From: Bog-532 sp963732345
GTDB taxonomy: Bacteria; Actinomycetota; Actinomycetes; Streptosporangiales; Streptosporangiaceae
Assembly (NCBI GenBank): GCA_963732345.1
Contig: CAVSZI010000006.1
Location: 100,990 to 164,989, forward strand
Direction of reading: 5' to 3'
DNA: 64,000 bases
Shown here: positions 36,849 to 45,681 of the stretch, piece by piece
Layout of the letters: each line of letters starts with the position of its first letter
How positions within the stretch are numbered: position 1 is the stretch's first letter
Notes under the pieces: generated by a model
The model's input: only the letters and a program-made list of their open reading frames with translations
What the model was told of the DNA's origin: nothing
Database searches by the model: none
Position numbers and translations under genes: made by a program

Positions 36849-37480
36849 ATGCGCAAGTCACTGTTCACCGTCCTCGGCACCGCGGCCGCCCTCGGCGCCG
36901 CACTGCTCACCACGACCGCCGCATCAGCGGCCCCGCAAGCACGCGCCGCCCCGGCCACGTGCACCCCAATGCAGGCACCCCATCTATCGGCGGTTCCTCA
37001 CCACCGTCACCTTCACCGTCACCACCGGCGCCCTGGCCATGACCGCCCCCCCACCGCCGACCTACTCAGCGGCTCACCACCACCGCCGGCACCGGCACCG
37101 CCTCCACCATCACCGGCAACCTGGGAGGCAACGTCATCGTCACCGACAACCGGGCCCTGCTCGCCGCCACCTGGACCGCCACCGCATCCCACACCGACTT
37201 CACTGGACCACTGGCACGGCCACCGGCGCCACGAGACCATCCCGGCCGCCGACGCCACCTACACCCCGGCACCATCACCCCCACGGGGACCATCACCGCC
37301 ACCGCCCCCGCCGTGGGCACACCAACCATCACGCTCTCCGGTACCGCCGCGCCCGTCGTGGACGGCACCGCCGGCGTCGGCAACAACTCCGCCACCTGGG
37401 ACCCGACGATCGCCGTCGCCGTGCCCGCTACCGCCGTCGGCGGCGCTTACACCGGCACCCTCACCCAATCCGTGGCCTAA
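36849..37480 (+). pseudogene. Small secreted WxL-like protein, frameshifted
   Basis: The first frame gives a signal peptide (MRKSLFTVLGTAAALGAALL, cleaved after ASA). Other frames then give TFTVTTGALAM, GNVIVTDNRALLAATWTATA, ETIPAADATYTP-like IPAADATYTPG and finally NNSATWDPTIAVAVPATAVG ending in GTLTQSVA. The order and ending match the C-terminal domain of the giant protein at 15.3 kb. At least three indels are needed to restore one frame. The product would be a wall-associated protein of about 205 aa. Located directly upstream of a DUF916-like gene, the usual partner of WxL proteins. Confidence 0.6.
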
Positions 37481-37504
37481 CCCGCACGGCACCCACCACG
37501 ACGC

Positions 37505-37541
37505 GGGCCCGGCCGGCACCCACGCACCACCGGCCGGGCCC
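37505..37541 (+). terminator. Strong hairpin after the WxL-like gene
   Basis: Perfect 12-base arms GGGCCCGGCCGG and CCGGCCGGGCCC with a 13-base loop, 25 bases after the stop at 37480. There is no T-tract, as is common in actinomycetes. It could attenuate rather than end transcription into the next gene. Short GCCAGGCCGGTGCCTC duplications follow at about 37590-37630. Confidence 0.6.
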
Positions 37542-37661
37542 GCCCCCATGCCCACGCCACATCCACGCCAGGCCCGCCCCCTCCCGGGCCCGGCCCCACG
37601 CCAGGCCGGTGCCTCGCCAGGCCGGTGCCTCGCCGGGCCCGCCACGAACCAGGAGGAAGAC

Positions 37662-38657
37662 ATGCGCCGACTGCTCGGCACCATGACGCTGGCCGCGGTA
37701 GCCGGAACCGGGGCGGCGATCGGGCCCGCGGTGGCCGTCGCCGCGACACAGCCGCAGACCAGACCGGTCCAGGAGTTCGGCGCCCGGCTCGTCGATGTTC
37801 CGGTCTCCGAAGCGAAAAATCCGCGCGGCCTGCGCTACATCATCGACTACCTCCCGACCGGGACCACCATCCACCGCAGGATCTTCGTCGAGAACCACGA
37901 GAAGCAGACGGCTCACTTCACCGTCTACCCGGACGCCGCCCAGATCAGCGATGAATCGTTCACCGGCGACGCCGGGGCGACCCGCAGCGAGCTGACCGGC
38001 TGGATCAGCGTGCAGCACCCGGAGGTCACGCTGGGCCCCGGCGCGTCCGTGATGGACATGGTCACGATCGGGGTGCCAGCGGGGGCCACCCGGGGTGAGC
38101 ACTACGGCGTGATCTGGGTCCAGCAGGCGGCCGACGCGCGCGCCGCCGGCGGGTTTCAGGTCAAAGTGGTAGACCGGGTCGGAATCCGCATCTACCTGGC
38201 CGTCGGCCAGGGCGGCGCCCCGCCGACGAACTTCGCCATCACCTCCATCACCGGGCACCGGTCAGCCAAGGGCCAGCCGTCCCTCGTCGCCGACGTGGAC
38301 AATACCGGCGGCCGGGCCGTCGACCTGAACGGCACCGTGAGCCTGACCGCCGGCCCCGGTGGTACCAGCGCCGGCCCGTTCCCGGGCAAGCAGATCATCA
38401 CCCTCGCCCCCGGCCAGTCGGGACCCATGAGCTTCACCCCGCCCAAGTCCCTGCCCGACGGTCCCTGGCAGGCCAAGGTGACCATGGTGAGCGGCCTCAC
38501 CGTGGCTACCCGCACGGAGACGATCGATTTCGGCGTGCTCGCGTCCTCGGCCGGCCTGCCCATGATGGCCTGGGTCGGCATCGCTGTCGCCCTCGTCCTG
38601 GTCATCGCCTTCTTCGTGGTGTGGCGTGCCCGCCGGCACCGCCAGGTACCAGCCTGA
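37662..38657 (+). CDS. DUF916-like (WxL-interacting) membrane protein
   Basis: 331 aa from ATG 37662 (AGGAGG eight bases upstream). A signal peptide (MRRLLGTMTLAAVAGTGAAI) is followed by a beta-rich extracellular region: YIIDYLPTGTTIHRRIFVEN and MVTIGVPAGATRGEHYGVIW are the DUF916-type hallmarks. A second Ig-like part has GQPSLVADVDNTGGRAVDLN. The C-terminus has one membrane helix (MMAWVGIAVALVLVIAFFVV) and a basic tail. In Firmicutes such proteins anchor WxL proteins to the wall, and here it follows a WxL-like gene. Confidence 0.8.
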   Translation: MRRLLGTMTLAAVAGTGAAIGPAVAVAATQPQTRPVQEFGARLVDVPVSEAKNPRGLRYIIDYLPTGTTIHRRIFVENHEKQTAHFTVYPDAAQISDESFTGDAGATRSELTGWISVQHPEVTLGPGASVMDMVTIGVPAGATRGEHYGVIWVQQAADARAAGGFQVKVVDRVGIRIYLAVGQGGAPPTNFAITSITGHRSAKGQPSLVADVDNTGGRAVDLNGTVSLTAGPGGTSAGPFPGKQIITLAPGQSGPMSFTPPKSLPDGPWQAKVTMVSGLTVATRTETIDFGVLASSAGLPMMAWVGIAVALVLVIAFFVVWRARRHRQVPA

Positions 38658-38821
38658 GGTCGCCATCCCTGCTTCCACACACGTGAGGATGAGCAAGACC
38701 AGGCACATGACGGGAATGCTGAGTGTCAGCACGAGGATCTCTACGATGTCCATGGCAGCTATCCATGCCTTTGTCCCTGGACCCGGCATGGCCGGGCACC
38801 TAGTCTGTGGCGTGGGAATCG

Positions 38822-40192
38822 TCAGAGGTTCTGGTGGAGACGGATTGCGGTGCGACCGGGCGAGGAGTAGATCTGCACGAGGTCGCAGAGCTGGTTGGCG
38901 AGCCAGAGACCAGCTCCGGGCGCGGTATAGGGAGTGGGCGGAAGGCGGCCAGCCAGCGGTGAGGTGATGTGGCCGTGATCGGAAACCTCGCAGACCAGCG
39001 ACTGGTCGTCGGTCCAGGCGTGGAGCTCGCCCCCGCCGCCGTAATGAAGACTGTTGCTGGCGATCTCACTGACCGCCTGCACAATCGCGGTGGCTGACTG
39101 CGGGTCCAGTCCGGCCCGCTGGGCCAGGTCGGCGACGAACGTCCGCACCTTGCCGAGGCCGCCGGGCCGGATATCCAGGTAAGCCGAGCCGGCGGGGCGG
39201 GGCGGCAGCCGCCGGGCGAACGGGTCCGCGAGATTGATGGGCCGGAAGCTGCGCGCCTTCCGGTCCCGGCCGGGGACGACGAACGGGTGGGTCCGGTGAG
39301 CCTCGTCGATCACGTCGGCGGCCAGCGCCTCAAGATCGTAGGGGCACAGCAGCCAGAAGGGCGTGGAAACGTCAAAGGCGACGTTCAGCAGAGCCTCGTG
39401 GAGCTGGCATTCGGCCAGCTCGGCCGGGGAGCGCCCGGGATCTACCGGTTCCCCGATCCCGTACAGCTGCGAGGCTCCGGCGTGGCCTTGCACGAAGGCC
39501 CGCCAGGCAGAGATGATCCGCCCGGGGTTGCCGCCGACCTCGGCCATGTCAGCGAAGCTGACCTGCCCGGCCTCGGCTCCCAGCTCGCTGCGGAGCATGC
39601 CGATCTTCGAACTGTTCACCACCACAAGGATGGGGTCACCCGCATTGACCGCCCGGCGGATAAACGACGTCGTTCCGGTCAGGAACTCGGCCATGCCCGA
39701 GTACAGCAGCGCCTCGTGCCGGTACCCACCGGGCGTTTCTTCCGTGAACGCCTGCGTCATGCCAGTCTTCGCAGCACCAGCATCTGAGCTACCGCGGCTG
39801 GCCTCATCTGGCCGGGGACGCAGCCCGAGGTGTTTCTCGTACGCCGCGAGGGCCGCCTGCAGCGCGCGCGGCCCGCGAAGCCACTGCAGCCGGGGCGAGA
39901 CCTGGGAATAATCCAGGTCAGGATCGTCGCCGCAGGCCGGGCAGATGAGCTCGAACGTATTGCTGTAGCCGCCTTCTATCCGGCCGTCCACGATGCGGAC
40001 CGGCTGGCGCCGGAGGCTTGCTGCCCGGCCATGGCCGGGCTGGCCAGCAAATGGCAACGTCACATCGCCCTCAGTATGAGTGCGCGGCCCCGGAGCACGG
40101 GCCCGGGGCTGGCTATCTGGGGGCGGCAGGGCGACTCCCGATCGGGCGACAGGCTGATTACCGGTCGCGACATCCAGGTCTGCGTCACGCAT
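38822..40192 (-). CDS. Zinc-ribbon/MEDS/histidine-kinase-like ATPase regulator
   Basis: 456 aa from ATG 40192 (GGGGAT upstream). The N-terminus has a ribbon ELICPACGDDPDLDYSQVSP plus RGPRALQAALAAYEKHLG, usually found as a separate small actinobacterial protein. A MEDS domain follows (about 155-310, YRHEALLYSGMAEFLTGTTS). The C-terminal 120 residues are a GHKL ATPase like RsbW anti-sigma factors (IVQAVSEIASNSLHYGGGGE and GAGLWLANQLCDLVQI). It probably binds a sigma or anti-anti-sigma partner. The junction of ribbon and MEDS looks like a gene fusion. Confidence 0.8.
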   Translation of the reverse strand: MRDADLDVATGNQPVARSGVALPPPDSQPRARAPGPRTHTEGDVTLPFAGQPGHGRAASLRRQPVRIVDGRIEGGYSNTFELICPACGDDPDLDYSQVSPRLQWLRGPRALQAALAAYEKHLGLRPRPDEASRGSSDAGAAKTGMTQAFTEETPGGYRHEALLYSGMAEFLTGTTSFIRRAVNAGDPILVVVNSSKIGMLRSELGAEAGQVSFADMAEVGGNPGRIISAWRAFVQGHAGASQLYGIGEPVDPGRSPAELAECQLHEALLNVAFDVSTPFWLLCPYDLEALAADVIDEAHRTHPFVVPGRDRKARSFRPINLADPFARRLPPRPAGSAYLDIRPGGLGKVRTFVADLAQRAGLDPQSATAIVQAVSEIASNSLHYGGGGELHAWTDDQSLVCEVSDHGHITSPLAGRLPPTPYTAPGAGLWLANQLCDLVQIYSSPGRTAIRLHQNL

Positions 40193-40503
40193 TGGATCCC
40201 CACTGCCTAGGTCCGGAGCAGTGTCACTCTCGGGAACATCATACGTGCGGGCAACTGAACAGCAGAAGCCCAGTTTGAGCAGATAGTGCATGCCCTCGTG
40301 GTTTCGGCACGCCGCCGACAGACATGAAGCTCAATAGCGGCCATATGAGCAGGCCAGAGGGGCAATGCCGGGTGATCGCGGGCACCTGCGGGCGACCTGG
40401 AGCCGGTGCGGACCAATCGTCACTCTATTTGCCATCGGCGCTCCCGCCGCAAACGCCCAGGCTACAACCACCGCCACCCAAGTCACAACGTACACCTAGA
40501 GGC

Positions 40504-40573
40504 TTATGCAAAACCCGGCTTCTCTCACGCATCTTTGCAGGTCAGGGGCTTGAGGAGGGGGAGTTTTGCATAA
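40504..40573. mobile_element. 70-bp element with perfect 11-bp inverted ends (MITE-like)
   Basis: TTATGCAAAAC at 40504-40514 and GTTTTGCATAA at 40563-40573 are perfect inverted repeats around 48 bases of unrelated sequence. The right end abuts a truncated gene remnant. It has the form of a miniature inverted-repeat element or the two fused ends of a deleted insertion sequence. Confidence 0.5.
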
Positions 40574-40960
40574 CGCTCCTACTACCCGAACACACCCTTC
40601 TCATTCAACGTTGCCAACAGTGATGTGGTGAACAAGCAGGTTACAACGACACTCGCTGACGGAACGCCAATACCCGGAGGCTTTGTGGCACAGAGCGACC
40701 CGCCGTACCACCCTTACATTGATCTCCGGGCCACTTGCGGAAAACCTTACCAACGAAACAACGCAAAAGACCATCGTCCGCAATGTAAGCGGGCCCAATT
40801 GGTTTACCTGCAACCCAACGGCGAAAGTGCCAGGCGCTTTGGCGACGGGCACTTACGTCGCGACCGGAAACACCACAACCCGAAATCATCCTGCGAAACC
40901 GCGACTGTAATACCTGCCAAACTAGGACTAGTAGCAACGGGTCAGCATATGCCGCTCAAA
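40574..40960 (+). pseudogene. Remnant of a secreted protein gene
   Basis: Successive frames read YYPNTPFSFNVANSDVVNKQ, VTTTLADGTPI and then LISGPLAENLTNETTQKTIV, RNVSGPNWFTCNP, ALATGTYVATGN. These look like one extracellular beta-sandwich protein with at least one frameshift and no N-terminus. The base composition is much less GC-rich than the surroundings. Probably acquired DNA cut by the 70-bp element on its left. Confidence 0.45.
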
Positions 40961-41145
40961 GCATCTCATGCGCTATTGTGCCCCTAAATCATCGGGGGTT
41001 GACAGCCAGTTAAGCAAGGAGCAGCATACGTATCCGTTGGGATTTGACCTGCTGGGTGTTCTGTTGAATTTGCACCCATCGTGCGGGCTAAGTCTCGGCG
41101 ATTGAAATCCCCAACAGACCGACCCCCTAGTTAGAAAGGGAACAA

Positions 41146-41454
41146 ATGGGTACACAGCTAAGGCAATGGGCCATCCGGCTCTTCGCCGCTGCCGCGCTGC
41201 CGGCCATGCTGACGCTCGGCATCGGCGCCACGGCGAACGCGCAAACCACGCTGGCTTCACACGTGACGAGCAGCACGCACCCCAGTACCCATCGCGACTG
41301 GGAAGTGTACGGGCCTTACTATAGCCACCGCGAATGCCGTGAGGCCCAGCGACAGCACGGCGGTTACGACTCGTACTGCGCGGGCCATTACCAATATCGC
41401 CACCACCACGAGTACTACGTATGGTACTTGCATGTCCGGCACCACCACCGATAG
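41146..41454 (+). CDS. Small secreted His/Tyr-rich protein
   Basis: 102 aa from ATG 41146 (GAAAGGG upstream). A signal peptide (RLFAAAALPAMLTLGIGATA, cleaved after ANA) precedes a 70-residue mature part with HRECREAQRQHGGYDSYCAG and a C-terminal HHHEYYVWYLHVRHHHR. Two cysteines could form one disulfide, and the histidine clusters suggest metal binding. The family is not recognised, although short DUF-type secreted proteins of this shape are common in actinomycetes. Confidence 0.7.
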   Translation: MGTQLRQWAIRLFAAAALPAMLTLGIGATANAQTTLASHVTSSTHPSTHRDWEVYGPYYSHRECREAQRQHGGYDSYCAGHYQYRHHHEYYVWYLHVRHHHR

Positions 41455-41645
41455 CGATTCGCGACACCTGAAAAAGTAGATGTAGATCCAGCCGAGCGGG
41501 AGTGGGGGTCGGCGCGCCGTCACACCTTGTGCGCGCCGCCCCCACTCGTCGTCTTACTCCCAGCGCCGTCACCTGTCAGCTTGTATGGATGCCGGATGAG
41601 CAAATCTGTCGATGTTTCGGCCAGAGGGTCAAGGTTCACGAGGCC

Positions 41646-41816
41646 CTACCGGGCCGGGCGGGCGTCGCGCAGGAAGTGCCGGAAGAAATGCCAGCGGTTG
41701 GCGTGCACGATGCTTTCGGGCAGCTCCGGGAGATCAAAGAAGAAGAAATACCAGGACTTCCTGAGCTGGCCCGGGTGGCGCAGTCCCTGCGATAGCTTCC
41801 GCGGATTCGCCCTCAT
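41646..41816 (-). pseudogene. Internal fragment of an alpha/beta hydrolase (epoxide-hydrolase-like)
   Basis: 56 codons beginning MRANPRKLSQGLRHPGQLRK and continuing WYFFFFDLPELPESIV and HFFRHFLRDARP. This is the cap-region sequence of epoxide-hydrolase-like enzymes. Both the nucleophile half and the C-terminus are missing. Its first codon overlaps the AcuC stop by the ATGA arrangement, so it may still be translated. Confidence 0.6.
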
Positions 41817-43030
41817 AGCGGCGTCAGCCCGTGCAGGGGGAAGATTGCGTTGCGGGTGGCGATGATCGCCTGGTCGATCGGCCGGCCTGGGTCGTGGCCG
41901 GAGTCGAACGGCTCGAACTCCGCAGGTTCCCCGTCTGTCATGTGCCCGGGTGCGGTCAGGCCGGTTCGCTGGGCGACGTACTGCTGCCACGGGGCGGGGG
42001 TCTGCGTTGCCGGGCCGATGGGCTGGCCGGCGGCCTCGGCGAGCAGATGCGTCCAGGTCCGCGGTACGACGTGGACCAGGTCATAGCCGCCGCCGCCGGT
42101 GAGCAGCCAGCGTCCGCCGGCCAGGTCGTGGGCGAGGGCGTGGATCGCGGCATGGGCGGCGCGCTGCCCGTCGATGCTGAGCTCCAGGTTGGCCAGCGGG
42201 TCGAGCCGGTGCGTGTCGGCCCCGTGCTGGCTGACCAGCACCTGCGGCCGGAACTGCCGCAGCAGCGGCGGGACGATCGCGTGGAAGGCGCGCAGCCAGC
42301 CGGCGTCGCCGGTCCCGGCGGGCAGCGCGACATTGACCGCTGACCCCTGCGCGCCGGGCCCGCCGGTCTCGGCGGGCAGGCCGGTGAACGGGAACATGGC
42401 CGCCGGGTGCTCGTGCAGGCTGATCGTCAGCACCCGCGGGTCGGCGTAGAACGCGGCCTGCACCCCGTCGCCGTGGTGCGCGTCGATGTCCACGTAGGCC
42501 ACCCGCTCGGCGCCTTGTCCCAGCAGCCAGGCGATCGCGATCGCCGGGTCGTTGTAGACGCCGAACCCGCTGGCGTGATGGGCCATGGCGTGATGCATCC
42601 CGCCCGCGATGCTGGCCCCGTGCCCGGCCGCGCCCGACCAGACCGCGCGGGCCGCGGCCAGGGTCGCCCCGGCCACCACCGCCGACGCCTCATGCATGCC
42701 GGGGAACACCGGATTGTCCTCGTTGCCCAGCCCGAACATCCGCGCGACGCGGAGCTGGTTCCCCGCCAGGCCGTCGCGGGCATCGGGGTGCTCAGCCCAG
42801 CGGCTGATCGCCTCCACTGTCCTGATGTACGGAGCGTCGTGCACGAGCTCCAGGTCTGCGTCGGTGGCCGGAGCCGGGGCGGCCACGGTCACACCGGGCT
42901 GGTCCCACAGCCCGAACTCGTGCGCGAGCCGCATCGTCAGCTCCACGCGCAACGGTGCCAGTGGGTGGCCAGGCCCGAAGTGATAGTCGACGAGCCGCTC
43001 GTCCCAGGCCACATGCAAGGTGCCGGTCAT
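41813..43030 (-). CDS. Histone deacetylase/AcuC-family amidohydrolase
   Basis: 405 aa from ATG 43030. Arginase-fold deacetylase motifs are present: GGMHHAMAHHASGFGVYNDP (active-site His pair), YVDIDAHHGDGVQAAFYADP (zinc ligands Asp/His) and LVSQHGADTHRLDPLANLEL. In bacteria such enzymes deacetylate acetyl-lysine proteins (for example acetyl-CoA synthetase) or small molecules. The gene is divergent from a flavodoxin gene across 171 bases. Confidence 0.9.
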   Translation of the reverse strand: MTGTLHVAWDERLVDYHFGPGHPLAPLRVELTMRLAHEFGLWDQPGVTVAAPAPATDADLELVHDAPYIRTVEAISRWAEHPDARDGLAGNQLRVARMFGLGNEDNPVFPGMHEASAVVAGATLAAARAVWSGAAGHGASIAGGMHHAMAHHASGFGVYNDPAIAIAWLLGQGAERVAYVDIDAHHGDGVQAAFYADPRVLTISLHEHPAAMFPFTGLPAETGGPGAQGSAVNVALPAGTGDAGWLRAFHAIVPPLLRQFRPQVLVSQHGADTHRLDPLANLELSIDGQRAAHAAIHALAHDLAGGRWLLTGGGGYDLVHVVPRTWTHLLAEAAGQPIGPATQTPAPWQQYVAQRTGLTAPGHMTDGEPAEFEPFDSGHDPGRPIDQAIIATRNAIFPLHGLTPL

Positions 43031-43201
43031 CTGCCACAACCTCTCCGCCCCCACGGGCTACCGTGTCGAACGCGCCAGACGAGGGTCTATCGCACACGCT
43101 GGTAGATATCCCCGGCCTGGTCCAGCCCCCCGGCAACCGCCAGCGCGATTACCGGCACTCCCGGACCCGGCGTCCAGGCCGGGTGGCGTAGGCTCGCGGA
43201 C

Positions 43202-43720
43202 GTGAGCGAGGGCACGCGCGTTCTCGTCGCCTACGCGACCGGGCACGGATCCACTAGAGGTGTCGCCGAGCGAATCGCCACCAGGCTCGCAGAAGCCGGA
43301 GCCCACGTTGACGCTCGGCCAGTCGATGACGTCGATGACCTCGCGGGATACGACGCGGTCGTTCTCGGCAGCGGCGTCTACAACCAGAGCTGGATCCCGA
43401 GCGCGACCGAGTTCCTGCGCGCCAACAGCGCCGCGCTTGCCGCGCGACCAGTGTGGCTGTTCAGTGTCGGCGTGTTCGGTGACACGCATCGTGGCATCGG
43501 CAAGCTGATGAGGCGCGAGCCCAGGGAGATCGGCGAGTTCCAAGATGCGATTCACCCGCGCGAGTACAGGGTCTTCGCTGGCGCGCTCCAGCGACATCAG
43601 TGGCCGTTACCCTCGCGCTTGTTCTTCCATGCTTTCGGCGGCCGGTTCGGCGACAACCGCGACTGGCCCGAGATCGAGGGCTGGGCAAAAGGCATCGCCC
43701 GAACGCTGAAAAGCCCATGA
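43202..43720 (+). CDS. Flavodoxin-domain protein
   Basis: 172 aa from GTG 43202. The FMN phosphate loop is VAYATGHGSTRGVAERIATR. VVLGSGVYNQSWIPSATEFL and WLFSVGVFGD are further flavodoxin/HemG-like segments. No membrane anchor. It is probably an FMN-dependent electron carrier or quinone reductase. It is the last chromosomal gene before the tRNA-Val islands. Confidence 0.85.
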   Translation: MSEGTRVLVAYATGHGSTRGVAERIATRLAEAGAHVDARPVDDVDDLAGYDAVVLGSGVYNQSWIPSATEFLRANSAALAARPVWLFSVGVFGDTHRGIGKLMRREPREIGEFQDAIHPREYRVFAGALQRHQWPLPSRLFFHAFGGRFGDNRDWPEIEGWAKGIARTLKSP

Positions 43721-43815
43721 CGCTGAGCGCCGTCGATGAAGAAGTGCTTACGCTCTGTCCGCGACCAAGTGCCAGGCAGGGACGGCGCGGGAAGATCAAA
43801 AACGGCCGGCCCGAT

Positions 43816-43882
43816 GATCGGAACCGGCCGCTGAGCTGGGTGGGCGATACTGGGATCGAACCAGTGACCTCCTCGGTGTGAA
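43816..43882 (-). repeat. att site: copy of the 3' half of tRNA-Val(CAC)
   Basis: The minus strand contains TTCACAC (anticodon loop CAC), the T-arm ACTGGTTCGATCCCAGT and the acceptor end ATCGCCCACC. The same segment recurs at 50295-50362 with one indel. The 5' half of the tRNA is absent. It is the outer (left) att site of island 1. A CGGCCGG/CCGGCCG hairpin (43803-43830) follows the tRNA end like a tRNA terminator. Confidence 0.85.
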
Positions 43883-43899
43883 CTAGTTGCACCTGGGTC

Positions 43900-43993
43900 G
43901 ATGAAGGTCGTTGGCGCAGTTCAGAAGCTTGCTAGGGTCGCACGCGATCAATGCTGGACGTTAGCGTTGCTGTACTCCCCCGCTGTACGGTGC
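43900..43993 (+). repeat. Imperfect direct repeat, copy 1
   Basis: About 95 bases at roughly 70-75% identity recur in the same orientation at 45699-45793 (both contain GGTCGTTG, CGCAG, GCTTGC and GGTTGCTG-like blocks). The two copies bracket the inverted-repeat cassette. Confidence 0.5.
43966..43990. promoter_or_regulatory. Island 1 integrase arm-type site, left
   Basis: GTTGCTGTACTCCC followed by CCGCTGTACGG contains a direct repeat of CTGTAC at an 11-base step. A near-identical copy lies at 50247-50271 beside the other att site. The placement at both ends of island 1 suits integrase arm binding. Confidence 0.5.
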
Positions 43994-44008
43994 CCCGGCC
44001 GTTCTTGG

Positions 44009-44073
44009 CGCTTAATACTCCAGCGACACTTCGTGATCATGTGGGCGCGGGGCTTGTCGCTGGTAGTGGCAGG
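44009..44073 (+). repeat. Perfect 65-bp inverted repeat, left copy
   Basis: Identical over 65 bases to the reverse complement of 45594-45658. It contains CGCTTAATACTCC at the outer end and GTAGTGGCAGG at the inner end. Together the copies frame the 44139-45557 gene. Confidence 0.9.
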
Positions 44074-44138
44074 TACAAGGGTTTGGTTACCGTGTAGCAG
44101 GAAACGCAATAGCTTCCCGGCGATCGTCTCGGGGCGGA

Positions 44139-45557
44139 ATGATGCTTGGCATGGTAATCCCACAAGATATGTCAAATGTCGAGCAACGGGTCTGGGACGC
44201 CTTTCCAGCTGGAAGAGTCGTGGGACTGGGGACCGGGGATGCGGAAGACGACGATCCATCAGGCGGGGAAGGCTGGGGTCCGGAGCGCCAGGTGCGCGCC
44301 GAGGTGCTTGCAGCACTGCTGACCGGTTCTCTTGAGGTAGGACCGGGTCAGGTTGGAGCGGTCTATCTCGATCGGGCCCGCATCACCGGGAAGCTAGAAC
44401 TTCCGGGAGCCACACTCAAGCACCGGCTGCGGCTGAACAGCTGCCACGTTGCGGATGGCTTCGACCTATCAGAGGCGACATCCCCGACGCTGAGCCTGTA
44501 CCGCTGCTATGTCGGAGCAATACGCCTCTACGGGACAAAGATCAACGGGAGCTTCGACCTGGAGGGCGCGCACCTAGATGGCAAGGGAGAGTCCGCCATG
44601 TACGCTGCCGGACTCACCGTCACCGCAAGCATGTACTGCAGCGACGGATTTCAGGCCAACGGGCAGATCAACCTGGAGGACGCCAGCATCGGGGGCCTAC
44701 TGGCGTTTCGGGGCGCAAACCTGAACGGCAGCGAAGGGCGAGCGCTGTACGCTGACAGGCTCACCGTCGCTGCAAGCATGTACTGCAACCAGGGATTTCA
44801 GGCCAACGGGGAGATCAGCCTGGCAGGTGCCAGCATCGGGGGCCAGTTGACGTTTCGAGGCGCAAACCTGAACGGCAGGGGGGGACGAGCCCTGTCCGCC
44901 GTCGCACTCACTGTCACCGCAGACATGTTGATCACCGACGGATTCCAGGCTAACGGAGAGGTCGAACTAGCGCATGCGAAAATCGGCAGGCTAGTCGACG
45001 AGAAGGAGTCCTGGCCGCAGTTCCTGAGACTAGACGGACTGACCTACGGGGACCTGACCTATATGCCTGCCCGAGAGCGACGTGCCTGGCTAAACCGGAC
45101 TGCCGGTTACTCGCCTCAGCCATATGAGGAACTTGCCAGATACTACCGGCGGCTGGGTCATGACGAGCAGGCCCGCCACGTGCTGCTAGCCAAGCAGCGC
45201 CGAGGCAGGCGGCAGCGTCCCTGGTGGACGCGCTGGTGGGGGTGGCTGCAGGACGTCCTCGCTGGGTACGGGTATGCGCCCGGTCGCGCCCTGCTGTTGC
45301 TAGCCAGTGCGTTCGTTGCTGGATGGCTGGTGTTCAGGGCTCGCCAACCGGTCCCCGTGGGTGCAGGCCCGCACCCGGCCTTCAACGCTGCTCTTTACAC
45401 CCTCGACGTGCTGGTACCCGCGCCAGCGCTTGGGCAGGCCAGTGATTTTGATCCGCAAGGGGCAACGCTCGCGGTCGCAGGTGGGCTCCACATCTTGGGC
45501 TGGCTGCTGGCCATCACAGTGATTGCCGCGGTCACCCGCTCGTTCAGTAGGACCTAG
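44139..45557 (+). CDS. Membrane-anchored beta-helix-repeat protein
   Basis: 472 aa (ATG 44139; ATG 44154 is possible). After an N-terminal region (NVEQRVWDAFPAGRVVGLGT) about 220 residues consist of imperfect repeats of the form ANGEISLAGASIGGQLTFRG, a pentapeptide/bactofilin-like beta-helix. The C-terminus has two membrane helices (GRALLLLASAFVAGWLVFRA and LHILGWLLAITVIAAV) after a Trp/Arg-rich stretch. Homologues are often labelled membrane-associated oxidoreductase without visible cofactor sites; I see none here. It is alone between perfect 65-bp inverted repeats in island 1. Confidence 0.75.
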   Translation: MMLGMVIPQDMSNVEQRVWDAFPAGRVVGLGTGDAEDDDPSGGEGWGPERQVRAEVLAALLTGSLEVGPGQVGAVYLDRARITGKLELPGATLKHRLRLNSCHVADGFDLSEATSPTLSLYRCYVGAIRLYGTKINGSFDLEGAHLDGKGESAMYAAGLTVTASMYCSDGFQANGQINLEDASIGGLLAFRGANLNGSEGRALYADRLTVAASMYCNQGFQANGEISLAGASIGGQLTFRGANLNGRGGRALSAVALTVTADMLITDGFQANGEVELAHAKIGRLVDEKESWPQFLRLDGLTYGDLTYMPARERRAWLNRTAGYSPQPYEELARYYRRLGHDEQARHVLLAKQRRGRRQRPWWTRWWGWLQDVLAGYGYAPGRALLLLASAFVAGWLVFRARQPVPVGAGPHPAFNAALYTLDVLVPAPALGQASDFDPQGATLAVAGGLHILGWLLAITVIAAVTRSFSRT

Positions 45558-45593
45558 CTCGGCCAGTCGCTGTACGACCACCGTTCACCCTGG

Positions 45594-45658
45594 CCTGCCA
45601 CTACCAGCGACAAGCCCCGCGCCCACATGATCACGAAGTGTCGCTGGAGTATTAAGCG
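45594..45658 (-). repeat. Perfect 65-bp inverted repeat, right copy
   Basis: Reverse complement of 44009-44073 without mismatch. It begins 36 bases after the stop of the 44139 gene. Confidence 0.9.
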
Positions 45659-45681
45659 TCAGGTGACCCTCTCCTTACCAT

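Noticed and set aside
36849..38657. A 602-codon frame through the WxL-like and DUF916-like genes
   Set aside because: The middle is a Pro/His-rich shadow of the true WxL-like coding frames. The DUF916-like gene has its own AGGAGG, ATG and signal peptide at 37662.
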